Shown in pieces: positions 18,994 to 27,121 of a stretch of 63,641 nucleotides of DNA (position 1 is its first letter; each line of letters opens with the position of its first letter). The DNA comes from Lachnospiraceae bacterium (GTDB lineage: Bacteria; Bacillota; Clostridia; Lachnospirales; Lachnospiraceae): NCBI GenBank assembly GCA_017619975.1, contig JAFZRH010000080.1, forward strand, positions 1 through 63,641, written 5' to 3'. Under the pieces are notes generated by a model. The model saw only the letters and a list, made by a program, of their open reading frames with translations, was not told where the DNA came from and did not search any database. The position numbers were made by a program, and so were the translations under genes.

Positions 18994-20427
18994 ATGAAAA
19001 AACTACTGGCTCTTGTTTTAGCGCTGGCCATGGTTCTGGGCCTTGCCGCCTGCGGCAGCACGCCTGTGGAGACCCAGGCTCCGACTCAGGCTCCGACCCA
19101 GGCTCCGACTCAGGCCCCCACGCAGGCCCCGACGGAAGCGCCGACCACCAAGGCCCCCGAAACGACAGCGGCTCCGACGGAACCGGAGACGACTGCTGCT
19201 CCCGAACCTGTCGTCGTCGGTAATATCCAGATTCTGAATGCGCTGCTGGAAGGACTGGAAGAAGTCAAGGATCCCGAAAATACCCGTTATCAGGCTTACT
19301 GGCTGAACGGCTACGGGATCTCCAAACTGGCGGAAGATCATTTCTGGTTCGAGATGACGGACGAGACGCCCGTCAAGGCGGTTTCCTACAACGACGGATA
19401 TACCGCGGAACTCGGAAACTATGACGTAATGAAGGATCAGGCGATCTGCCTGGATGTCCCCGAAGGACTTCAGAAGAACTTCTCCGACGGCATCCTGATC
19501 GGCACCGGTTTCAAGCGGGATGATCTGCCCTGGCAGATGGGCTGGGTCGTTGCCGGTCCGGAAGTTCTGCTGCTGATCCCGGCCGACGGCTATGAGAAGG
19601 CAAACTTCCTGTTCGAAGACGTGAACATGGTGGAAGCGGATTCCTACGATTTCATCTGTGCTGACGGCTTCAGCGAGGAGATCGCGAAGGAAGATCTGGA
19701 ACAGGTCGCTCTCTTCTTTGACGGCGATCGCGTCGATGCCAGCTCGATCGCGTATGCTCCCTACACACTGAGGGATATCGAGTACATCGTTCCTCACGGC
19801 CTGGAAGCCGAGAATGCTGCCGAATTTGAAGTGGAAGAGGGCAAAGTTGCCAAGATCACGGTCGTGAACACGGTCGCCGGCGCGGCGGAACCCGATTTCT
19901 TCGGCCCGTCCGGCGGTACGGTGCAGACCGGTTACCGTGTCAGCGACGTTCTGGCGGCGGCCGGTCTTGAAAATGCCGGCGGAACCGTCACGGCGATTTC
20001 CTTCGGCGACGGCAGCAACGCGCTGCATGCCACGAAAGAGATCGCGTTCGCCGATTTTGCCGAGCGCTACATCGTTCCGAACGATTCGAAGGACCGCGGC
20101 GCCTACACGGTCGGCCGCAATCAGGCTTACAATGATGTGACCATCAACGTCGGCTGCTATGTCCTGGGAGAGAACATCCTGCTGTTCATCCCCGACTCTG
20201 CGGCTGACAAGGCGACCGGCATCCTGCTGAGCGACGTTCTGACCCTCCTCGGTGTCGAATACACCGCTGTCAACGTGGTCTGCTCCGACGGCTTCAGCGA
20301 AGTGATCGATGCGGCTGACATGGATGACGTGAAGATCTACCATGTGAAGGGCAAGGTCGACGTGGATTCTGTCGCCTATGCCGGATACACCCTGGCGGAT
20401 GCGGTTTCCATCGAGATCCTGAAATAA
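18994..20427 (+). CDS. Lipoprotein with two homologous modules, function unknown
   Basis: 477 residues. Lipobox GLAAC (Cys20) followed by a 45-residue linker built from APTQ units (12-bp DNA repeats about 19075-19135). Two related modules follow: each contains a LLLIPAD or LLFIPDS strand, then CADGFSEEI or CSDGFSEVI, then SIAYAPYTL or SVAYAGYTL, ending modules near residues 265 and 475. No catalytic motif or known family is recognised. It is monocistronic, with an extended -10 promoter before and a perfect terminator after. AAGGAG fixes the start at 18994 rather than the upstream in-frame ATGs. A surface-exposed binding protein is the safest description. Confidence 0.75.
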   Translation: MKKLLALVLALAMVLGLAACGSTPVETQAPTQAPTQAPTQAPTQAPTEAPTTKAPETTAAPTEPETTAAPEPVVVGNIQILNALLEGLEEVKDPENTRYQAYWLNGYGISKLAEDHFWFEMTDETPVKAVSYNDGYTAELGNYDVMKDQAICLDVPEGLQKNFSDGILIGTGFKRDDLPWQMGWVVAGPEVLLLIPADGYEKANFLFEDVNMVEADSYDFICADGFSEEIAKEDLEQVALFFDGDRVDASSIAYAPYTLRDIEYIVPHGLEAENAAEFEVEEGKVAKITVVNTVAGAAEPDFFGPSGGTVQTGYRVSDVLAAAGLENAGGTVTAISFGDGSNALHATKEIAFADFAERYIVPNDSKDRGAYTVGRNQAYNDVTINVGCYVLGENILLFIPDSAADKATGILLSDVLTLLGVEYTAVNVVCSDGFSEVIDAADMDDVKIYHVKGKVDVDSVAYAGYTLADAVSIEILK

Positions 20428-20445
20428 TTTCCCGATATCCGGGAC

Positions 20446-20481
20446 AAGGGCGGAGCCAGTTCTCCGCCCTTTCTCCGTTTT
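20446..20481 (+). terminator. Intrinsic terminator
   Basis: AAGGGCGGAG (20446-20455) pairs perfectly with CTCCGCCCTT (20462-20471) around a six-base loop, followed by a T-rich tail. Confidence 0.85.
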
Positions 20482-20521
20482 CATGGTATCGTGAAGCGAG
20501 AATGAGAAAGGAAGATAAGCA

Positions 20522-22336
20522 ATGAAGAAGGCGATTTCCCTGCTTTTGATCTTCTGCCTGATCCTGAGTACGGCAGCCTGCGGCAAGCAGTCGGCAGAAT
20601 CGACGCCGGCGGCAGTGGCAGGCAGCAGCGAAGCGGCGACTCAGCCGGTCGAAACCGAGCCCCAGCCGACGGAACCGAGTCCGGCTTTTGAGGGGGACAC
20701 CCATATGACCGGTGCGGTCGGTAAAAACGGTGCGGCGGCCTGCGCCTCCAAGCTGGCTTCGGATATCGCGGTCCAGATCATGGAAAAAGGCGGCAACGCG
20801 ATCGACGCGGCCGTCGCCATGATCTATGCGGTCGGCCTTCTGGAACCGGCAGCCTCCGGTGTCGGCGGCGCCGGACAGATGGTGATCTATCTGGCAGATA
20901 CGAATGAATACGTTTCCATTGAATATATGACGCAGGCCCCTGCGGCGGCCTGGCCCGGTGTTCTGGACACCTCTACTTCCAGCACGCCGCCTTCTCCGGA
21001 AGCGGTTGCGATCCCCGGCGTGGTGCACGGCACCCTGACGGCGCTGGAGAAATACGGCACCATGAGTGCCGCGGAAGTTCTGCAGCCGGTCATCGATCTG
21101 GCCCGGAACGGTTTCCCCTGCTCCGAACGCTGGAATACGAATATCGAAGGCCGTCTGGACAACCTGAAATCCTATGAATATACCCTGAATCTTTATACGG
21201 ACGAGGGCTTCCTGTATGAAGTCGGCGCCACCATCAAGAACCCGGATCTGGCGGATACGCTGGAATTCATCGCGAAGGAAGGCATCAAGGGCTTCTACGA
21301 CAGCGAATTTACCGATCAGATGGTGGATTACATCCGGAAACAGGGCGGTGTGCTGACGCACGAGGATTTTGCGCAGTATACCTCCGTGATGCGGGATCCC
21401 ATTTCCACGACCTACGGCGGCTACACGGTTTATACGACCACCGGCCCCTCCAACGGCGGCGTTGCCCTGCTGGAATGTCTGAATATTCTGGAACACTTTG
21501 ACTTAAAGGGCTACGGCTTTGACAGCCCGGAGACCCTGCAGATCATGGCGGACGCCTATGCGATGTCCTATCAGGACGGCGTTTCCTTCATGGCAGATCC
21601 GGACTATTACGATCTGCCGGTCGCGGAAATGATCTCCAAGGAATACGCGGCGACCCGGGCCGAATCCATCAAGATCGGCCAGCGGATCAAAACCGCGCGC
21701 GCCGGCCGGCTGGAAGTCACGCTTTCCGAGACCGGTCAGAAGGTGATGGCGGACTACACCCCGGATCAGGGCGGCACGACCCACATGGTCTGCGCCGACA
21801 AATACGGCAATGTGGTCTCCTCCACCAATACCAACGGCATCAACTTCGGATCCGCGATCGCGGTGCCGGGAACCGGCTTCGTCTTCTCGGCGCATCTGGG
21901 CAATCTGAACAATACGGCGGCAGCCCGCGTGAACATGATCATGCCGTATATCCGAGTACGTTCCACCACCTGTCCGACGATCGTGGCAGGCGCGGACGGC
22001 AAGCCGGTCCTGGCGATCGGATCTCCGGGCAACTGGGCTCTGGTCTCTGCGGCCATCGAGGGTGTGGTAAACTATATCACCTTCGGCATGACCCTCGGGG
22101 ACGTGATCAATTCGCCGCGCAGCTACCGCGACGGCATCAGCAAAACGCTGACGCTGGAGTCCGGCTACAGCGAAACGACGGCGAAGGCGCTGGAAGCGAT
22201 GGGCTTCGAACTGGAAGACTATGACAAAGAATTCAGCTCGCACGTAGGCTCTCTGGCCGGCATCCAGATCAACGAGGACGGCAGCTTCTGGGCCCTGGGC
22301 GATTTCCGGCGTATGTACGGCGCGTCCGCCTATTAA
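20522..22336 (+). CDS. ggt: Lipoprotein gamma-glutamyltransferase (GGT)
   Basis: 604 residues. Lipobox TAAC (Cys20) plus a short Thr/Pro/Glu linker, so it is tethered outside the cell rather than freely secreted. The GGT fold begins at GAVGKNGAAACASKLASD, with GGNAIDAAVAM and GVGGAGQMVIY. The autoprocessing site is DQGG-TTHMVC; Thr419, the first of the pair, should become the N-terminal nucleophile of the small subunit. NGINFGSAIAVPGTGF and a GSPGNW glycine loop complete the active site. It hydrolyses or transfers gamma-glutamyl groups from glutathione-like peptides. Fifteen bases separate it from the first permease, suggesting that released amino acids or dipeptides feed the following transporters. 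Confidence 0.93.
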   Translation: MKKAISLLLIFCLILSTAACGKQSAESTPAAVAGSSEAATQPVETEPQPTEPSPAFEGDTHMTGAVGKNGAAACASKLASDIAVQIMEKGGNAIDAAVAMIYAVGLLEPAASGVGGAGQMVIYLADTNEYVSIEYMTQAPAAAWPGVLDTSTSSTPPSPEAVAIPGVVHGTLTALEKYGTMSAAEVLQPVIDLARNGFPCSERWNTNIEGRLDNLKSYEYTLNLYTDEGFLYEVGATIKNPDLADTLEFIAKEGIKGFYDSEFTDQMVDYIRKQGGVLTHEDFAQYTSVMRDPISTTYGGYTVYTTTGPSNGGVALLECLNILEHFDLKGYGFDSPETLQIMADAYAMSYQDGVSFMADPDYYDLPVAEMISKEYAATRAESIKIGQRIKTARAGRLEVTLSETGQKVMADYTPDQGGTTHMVCADKYGNVVSSTNTNGINFGSAIAVPGTGFVFSAHLGNLNNTAAARVNMIMPYIRVRSTTCPTIVAGADGKPVLAIGSPGNWALVSAAIEGVVNYITFGMTLGDVINSPRSYRDGISKTLTLESGYSETTAKALEAMGFELEDYDKEFSSHVGSLAGIQINEDGSFWALGDFRRMYGASAY

Positions 22337-22351
22337 AGAAAAGAGCAGCTT

Positions 22352-23632
22352 ATGCGGGAAGAATATCTGATCGCTCTCGTCATGTTTGCGGTGCTGATCA
22401 TCGGACAGATCGTGACAAAGAACGAGAAAAAATGGGCGGCGGTCTTTCTGCTGCTGGCTTCCGTGGCCGGAAGCCTGGCGGCCGGGATGGGGATCCGTTT
22501 CCGTGAGATCGTGGAAGGCCCTTTCGGTTTTCTGGACGCTGCCTTAAGCGTCGCCTGCGCGGCGGTCTTTTCCGGTCTGCTGTACCGGACGGGATTTTAT
22601 GAAAAGCTGCTGGAGAAGATCCTGCGGATCCGCGGCCGCTTCCTGAAGGCGCTCTGCGTGATGCTTTTCATCGGCCTGCCCGGCATGTTTACGGGACTTG
22701 CCTCGCTGAGCGTTCTGACCACCGGCCGGCTGGCGGGAGAGAAGATGAAGGCGCAGGGCGTCTCCCACGGGAAGATCGCGGTCTGCGTCATGGCCGGAGC
22801 CTTCTTCGGCATGATGCTGCCGCCCAACTGTCTGCCGGCGATCATCGCCGCCAACGGGGCGGGCAGCGTACTGCCGACGCCTTACGTGGGCTTTTTCATG
22901 CCGCTTCTGGTGCTGACGGTCCCCTGTCTGCTGCTGTTTACCGGCTTGAACATAAAAGTGCTGGCGCCGGAAGGAACGGCAGCGGAAGAAAAGACGGAAA
23001 AGCTGCCGCTGCTGCCGCTGATCGCTTTTGTTCTGATAGGGGCAGCCATACTGGTGGAAGGGCTGCTCACTTCCTTCGTTTACATCGGCGGCAATACGCT
23101 CTGGTTTTTCCTGGGTGCTCTGCTGCTGCTCTTTGCGAAGGGCGGCAGCGTGAACGCGGCGGCGGAAAGTCTTTTTGATGCGGTGATCCCGCTGGCGCTC
23201 CTGTTTACGCTGGGCAGCTTCATCGAGGTCAGCTCCATGACCGGGGTCCGCGGTATTTACAGTCTTCTGACCCTGCCGCAGACGACCGGCGGCCAGACGA
23301 CGCTGGTCATGCTGGTCCTGATGGCGATCGGCCTTGTGCTCAGCTTTTTCCTGTCGGTTCCGATTCCTGCTTTCCTGGTGACCTACGCGGTCTTCCCCAT
23401 CGGCTGGCTGGCGAATCCGGTCATCGTGACGGGAATCTCCGTAGCAGCCGGGCTGGCGTACGTCTTCGCGATCCGCGGAGGGCTCTTTACCGAAACCGCG
23501 CGGACCCTGGAGCTGAAAGACGTGAAATGGGGCGGGAGTCTGAAAGCTCTGCTGCTTCCGCTGCTTTTGATGCTTGTCATCGCGGTGGTCTTTGTCCTTT
23601 ACGGAGATCCGCTGGATTTCCTGATTATGTAA
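22352..23632 (+). CDS. Ion-transporter (TRAP large-subunit-like) permease, copy 1
   Basis: 426 residues with ten to twelve hydrophobic segments. A central FFGMMLPPNCLPAIIAANG segment parallels GMAAPPINIPALLIAGG in the paralogue at 25668 and resembles the re-entrant PPN/PPI loops of DctM/CitMHS-type carriers. There is no DctQ-sized small subunit and no DctP-type binding protein nearby. Instead a 48-residue two-helix protein starts ten bases after its stop, then a zinc hydrolase. It probably imports an anionic amino-acid derivative. Less similar to standard DctM than copy 2, so the family name is approximate. Confidence 0.8.
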   Translation: MREEYLIALVMFAVLIIGQIVTKNEKKWAAVFLLLASVAGSLAAGMGIRFREIVEGPFGFLDAALSVACAAVFSGLLYRTGFYEKLLEKILRIRGRFLKALCVMLFIGLPGMFTGLASLSVLTTGRLAGEKMKAQGVSHGKIAVCVMAGAFFGMMLPPNCLPAIIAANGAGSVLPTPYVGFFMPLLVLTVPCLLLFTGLNIKVLAPEGTAAEEKTEKLPLLPLIAFVLIGAAILVEGLLTSFVYIGGNTLWFFLGALLLLFAKGGSVNAAAESLFDAVIPLALLFTLGSFIEVSSMTGVRGIYSLLTLPQTTGGQTTLVMLVLMAIGLVLSFFLSVPIPAFLVTYAVFPIGWLANPVIVTGISVAAGLAYVFAIRGGLFTETARTLELKDVKWGGSLKALLLPLLLMLVIAVVFVLYGDPLDFLIM

Positions 23633-23642
23633 GGAGGCGGCG

Positions 23643-23789
23643 ATGCTGGAACTGATTTATTATGTGATCATTGCCGTGATGGCGGTGCTGCTCTTTGTCA
23701 ATCTGGCGAAGAAGCGCGGCTGGCCGGAACTGATCTGCACAGCCGTTGTGCTTGTGACCTTTGCGCTCAGGGCGCTGCACATCAAGTAG
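23643..23789 (+). CDS. 48-residue two-helix membrane microprotein, copy 1
   Basis: Too short for ordinary gene calling, but it has AAGGAGG seven bases before its ATG and fills the gap between permease 1 and hydrolase 1. It starts MLELIYYVIIAVMAVLLFVN, has a basic turn AKKRGW and a second helix CTAVVLVTFALRALHIK. A protein of identical length and layout lies at 26961 in the second module. The parallel position, equal length, shared N-terminal YY/VYLII, VN, KK turn and LR-L--K ending indicate homology. Likely a small subunit of the adjacent permease. No named family is recognised. Confidence 0.85.
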   Translation: MLELIYYVIIAVMAVLLFVNLAKKRGWPELICTAVVLVTFALRALHIK

Positions 23790-23798
23790 GAGGACGTT

Positions 23799-24950
23799 AT
23801 GAAGAAGTTTGCTTATCTTTGGAAAAACGCCCTGGTCCTGCTCGCGGTGCTGGTCTTTGCGATCCCTGCTTCCGTTGACTTTCTGGCCATGCAGAAACGG
23901 GAACCTGTCGCGAAGAACGATTATGAAGTGAGGATGCTCTCCGAATACTGCGAAGGCCTGAAAGACACACCGGCCGATACCGAGATCTACGTACTCGACA
24001 GCGGTGTGCCCGGAGGCACTTTCCTGATCTTCGGCGGGACGCATCCGAATGAGACGGCCGGCATGCTGGCGGCCGTCAGTCTGGTGGAAAACATGAAGCC
24101 CACCGCGGGACGGTTTTTCATCATTCCCTGGCTGAACAAGAGCGGCTTTACGCATACCTCGCCGCTGGACGGCATGCAGGATTTCTTCGATATTACGCTG
24201 GATGACGGATCCGTCCGCACCTTCCGTGTGGGGAACCGTCTGACGAACCCGGTGCATCAGTGGCCGGACCGCACCTACTACGAAGGAACCAGCGGCCGGA
24301 AGCTGGTCGGCACGGAGACCGCGGAGATCCGCAACGTCAACCGCATGTACTACGGAGATCCGGACGGGGTTCTGACCGAAAAGGTCTGCTGGGGCGTTTA
24401 TCAGCTGATCCTGAAGGAAAACGTGAATCTCACGATGGATATGCACGAGGGCTCGCCGGAATTTTTATATCTGGACTGCACGATGGTCAACGAGAAGGCG
24501 GACAACAACACCGCCATGTCGATCGCGCAGGGCATGTCGCTGGATATGGAATTCGACGACCTGACCATGCGGGCGGAGTTTTCCGGCATGAAGTCCTACG
24601 GTCTCTCGCACCGCAGCCTGGGTGACAATACCCAGTCCATGATGACGCTCATGGAGACCTACAACCCTTCCATGGGACCGCTTCACGGCAAGATGGACGA
24701 CGACCTGATCATTAACGGAAACGAGCCCAACTACGTGGAAGCGTATCAGAGAGGTCTGAATTATTTTAAGATCGATGACAGCGGCTATCCGCTGATCAAC
24801 CGGGTCGCGCGCCACATCACCTGCATCTTCTATCTGGCGAAGAACTATACGGATGCGCATCCCGACAGGGCGATGGCTTTTGAAGGACTCGGCAGCTATG
24901 AAGAAATGGTGCAGAAGGGCCTCGGCGGCCTCCTGAAACCGATCAAGTAA
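23799..24950 (+). CDS. Membrane-anchored AstE/AspA-like zinc hydrolase, copy 1
   Basis: 383 residues. An N-terminal signal anchor (about residues 9-28) places the enzyme outside the membrane. GGTHPNE supplies zinc ligands His82 and Glu85, and MDMHEGSPE supplies His216: the succinylglutamate desuccinylase/aspartoacylase arrangement (M14-like carboxypeptidase fold). The conserved TNP--QWPD block and EIRN-NR-Y motif are shared with the paralogue at 27122. It would cleave an N-acyl amino acid or a peptide-like amide before uptake by the permease. GGAGG precedes the ATG. Cleaved bond and substrate are inferred. Confidence 0.85.
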   Translation: MKKFAYLWKNALVLLAVLVFAIPASVDFLAMQKREPVAKNDYEVRMLSEYCEGLKDTPADTEIYVLDSGVPGGTFLIFGGTHPNETAGMLAAVSLVENMKPTAGRFFIIPWLNKSGFTHTSPLDGMQDFFDITLDDGSVRTFRVGNRLTNPVHQWPDRTYYEGTSGRKLVGTETAEIRNVNRMYYGDPDGVLTEKVCWGVYQLILKENVNLTMDMHEGSPEFLYLDCTMVNEKADNNTAMSIAQGMSLDMEFDDLTMRAEFSGMKSYGLSHRSLGDNTQSMMTLMETYNPSMGPLHGKMDDDLIINGNEPNYVEAYQRGLNYFKIDDSGYPLINRVARHITCIFYLAKNYTDAHPDRAMAFEGLGSYEEMVQKGLGGLLKPIK

Positions 24951-24968
24951 GAAGAGGAGGAGAACAAT

Positions 24969-25655
24969 ATGAAAAAGATTTTCGCACTTGTTTTAGCAGC
25001 GCTTATGCTGCTGGCGCTGGCTGCCTGCGGCCGGCAGGATACGACGTCCCCGACAGGACAGGCTGATCCGAACGCCGCCACACAGGCGACCCTGGATCCG
25101 AGCGGCACGGCGCCGGCCTTCGATATGCAGACCAGTGAGGACAAGCGTATCGTGAATATCGGGACCGTTGACAAGACTCTGTACGCGGCGCCCATTCTGG
25201 TGACCTCCTTCGGGCAGAGCACCGATGCGTCCACCATCGATACGGCCTTAAAGAGAGTCGGCGGCACGTATTCCTATCTGCCGCAGGTGGCGGCTGACGC
25301 GGTCGGCTCTTACAAAACGATGATCATCTGCGTCGGCGCCAGCACCAAGGGCCTCGGCCAGGCCGGCATCGATGAGAAGGACGAGGTCGCCCGGGCAGAG
25401 GCCATCATGGCGAAAGCCAAGGAGACCGGCGCGCAGGTGATCTTCGTGCATATCGGCGGCGAGACCCGCCGCGGCGCCCTGTCCGATCAGCTGGCGGATC
25501 TGGTTCTGCCGCAGTGCAGCTACATGATCGTAAAGGAAGACGCCAACTGGGACTACAAGTTTACGAAATACGCGGAAGAACACAGTCTGCCGCTCACGCT
25601 GATCTTCGGACAGAAGGACACCGTACAGGTCATGAGCGACCTTTTCAGCAAATAA
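24969..25655 (+). CDS. DUF6305-like lipoprotein, possible binding component
   Basis: 228 residues. Lipobox LAAC (Cys20) and a short Thr/Pro/Gln linker, then a single alpha/beta domain: PILVTSFGQSTDASTIDTAL, MIICVGASTKGLGQAGID, a VIFVHIGGETRRGALSDQL segment and YMIVKEDANWDYKFTKYA. These match my recollection of DUF6305, an uncharacterised domain seen beside TRAP-like permeases. The alternating strands and glycine turns resemble a Rossmann-like ligand-binding fold. It lies between the two permease modules, 13 bases before permease 2 and 19 bases after hydrolase 1, so it is a good candidate for the substrate-binding lipoprotein of either or both. Confidence 0.75.
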   Translation: MKKIFALVLAALMLLALAACGRQDTTSPTGQADPNAATQATLDPSGTAPAFDMQTSEDKRIVNIGTVDKTLYAAPILVTSFGQSTDASTIDTALKRVGGTYSYLPQVAADAVGSYKTMIICVGASTKGLGQAGIDEKDEVARAEAIMAKAKETGAQVIFVHIGGETRRGALSDQLADLVLPQCSYMIVKEDANWDYKFTKYAEEHSLPLTLIFGQKDTVQVMSDLFSK

Positions 25656-25667
25656 GGAGTAAGTCTT

Positions 25668-26945
25668 TTGGATATCGAACTCATCTGTTTACTGGTGATG
25701 CTGGCAGTTTTTCTGCTGGCAAACCTGCTGGTGAAGCTCCCGGTCAGCTTTTCGATGGTGCTGGGAGCCATCGCCGGCGCGCTGGTGGGCGGTCAGGGCA
25801 TCCCCTTAAGACATCTCTTTGAGGGCACCTTTACGTATCTGGATACGATCCTGATCATTTCCGCGGCCATGCTGTTTATGACCGTGATCCAGGAATCCGG
25901 TGCCCTGGAGGCGTTAAATGCCATCATCGTGACCCGCTTCTACAAAAAGCCGGCGCTGATGCTGATCCTGCTCATGCTCATGATCATGTTCCCCGGGATG
26001 ATCACCGGTTCTTCGACCGCCGCCGTGCTGTCCGCCGGCGCGCTGGTCGCCCCGGTGCTGCTCCTGATCGGTATTCCGAAAGAGAAGACCGGCGCCATCC
26101 TGGCGATGGGGGCCATCATGGGCATGGCGGCTCCGCCGATCAATATCCCGGCGCTTCTGATCGCGGGCGGCGTGGACATGCCGTACATCGGCTTTGAAGG
26201 CCCGCTGTTCTTTATTACGATCCCCTGCGCGATCATCGCGGTCCTGATCCTGGGCCTCAAACACTGCAAAAACCTGGACATCGAAAAGCTGAAGGGCGAG
26301 CTGAACCTGGAGATCGGAAAGAAGTACGGTATCCGCCTGTATTTGCCGATCTTCGTGCTGATCGTGCTTCTGGTCGTCTCCAAGCTGGTGCCTTCGCTGC
26401 CGCAGCTCGGCACGGCACTGATCTTCCTGATCTCCGCCGCCGTCGGCATCTTTACCGGCCGCCGCTTCAACGTATGGGAGAAGGCTTTAAGCGCCATGGA
26501 GACCACCATCCCGGTCCTGGGCAAGCTCATGGGCGTGGGCATGTTCATCCAGGTGCTGACGCTGGTCGGCGCCAGAGGCTGGATCGTGGTCAGCTGCTTA
26601 AGCTTAGGCACGGTCATGCTCTATGTGTTTGCCTGCACCATCATGCCGGGCTTCGGGGCCATCAGCTCCTACGGGGCGGCCTCCGTCATGGGCGTGCCCT
26701 TCCTGCTGGTGCTGCTGCAGGCCGGCGGCCACAACGATATCGTGCTCTGCTGCATGCTTTCCTTCCTCTGCTGTCTGGGCGACCTCATGCCGCCGACGGC
26801 CCTGGCCGGCAACTACGCGGCGCAGATCGTGGGCCTGAAATACCGGCCCGTCCTCACGAAATGCGTGATCCCCTTCCTGATCTGCCTGATCTTAGGTCTT
26901 CTGTGCATGATCTTCTCGGGATCGCTGTCATTTCTTACGGCATAA
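25668..26945 (+). CDS. TRAP large-subunit-like permease, copy 2
   Basis: 425 residues, start TTG preceded by AAGGAG. About twelve helices with the DctM-like features MFPGMITGSSTAAVLSAGAL and GMAAPPINIPALLIAGG (about residues 105-170), and a second re-entrant-type region LMPPTALAGNYAAQIVG near residue 375. It is paralogous to the permease at 22352. It is followed 15 bases later by its own 48-residue partner and then a zinc hydrolase, repeating the order of module 1. Substrate unknown. Confidence 0.88.
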   Translation: MDIELICLLVMLAVFLLANLLVKLPVSFSMVLGAIAGALVGGQGIPLRHLFEGTFTYLDTILIISAAMLFMTVIQESGALEALNAIIVTRFYKKPALMLILLMLMIMFPGMITGSSTAAVLSAGALVAPVLLLIGIPKEKTGAILAMGAIMGMAAPPINIPALLIAGGVDMPYIGFEGPLFFITIPCAIIAVLILGLKHCKNLDIEKLKGELNLEIGKKYGIRLYLPIFVLIVLLVVSKLVPSLPQLGTALIFLISAAVGIFTGRRFNVWEKALSAMETTIPVLGKLMGVGMFIQVLTLVGARGWIVVSCLSLGTVMLYVFACTIMPGFGAISSYGAASVMGVPFLLVLLQAGGHNDIVLCCMLSFLCCLGDLMPPTALAGNYAAQIVGLKYRPVLTKCVIPFLICLILGLLCMIFSGSLSFLTA

Positions 26946-26960
26946 GGAGGGCCAAAGCAT

Positions 26961-27107
26961 ATGCAAATCGTATATCTGATCATTCTGGCTCTGGTTCTGG
27001 TGCTGATCGTCGTCAATATGTTTAAGAAGAAGGACAACTTCTTCTTCCAGCTGGACGCGGCGCTCGTGATGATCACGCTGCTGCTGCGCCTGCTCTTACT
27101 GAAGTAG
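26961..27107 (+). CDS. 48-residue two-helix membrane microprotein, copy 2
   Basis: ATG after AAGGAGG. MQIVYLIILALVLVLIVVN forms helix 1, the basic turn is FKKKDN, and helix 2 is DAALVMITLLLRLLLLK. Exactly 48 residues like the copy at 23643, with the same order between a permease and a zinc hydrolase. Identity is modest but the pattern Y-II/LI, VN, KK, then L-R-L--K is shared, which supports descent from the same ancestor rather than chance reading frames. The reading frame ends 14 bases before the next ATG. Confidence 0.85.
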   Translation: MQIVYLIILALVLVLIVVNMFKKKDNFFFQLDAALVMITLLLRLLLLK

Positions 27108-27121
27108 AGGGGGAGAAGCGT

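Noticed and set aside
19075..19135. Short tandem DNA repeats that resemble a CRISPR-like array
   Set aside because: The 12-bp units encode a Thr/Gln/Ala/Pro linker in frame, with no spacers.
19018..20586. 522-codon open frame opposite the repeat-module lipoprotein
   Set aside because: Crosses the terminator and the GGT start, no ribosome site, low-complexity Arg/Gly/Ser end mirrors the APTQ linker.
22352..26945. Standard TRAP transporter with DctP and DctQ
   Set aside because: There is no DctP-type binding protein and no four-helix DctQ; only 48-residue proteins and a DUF6305-like lipoprotein are present.
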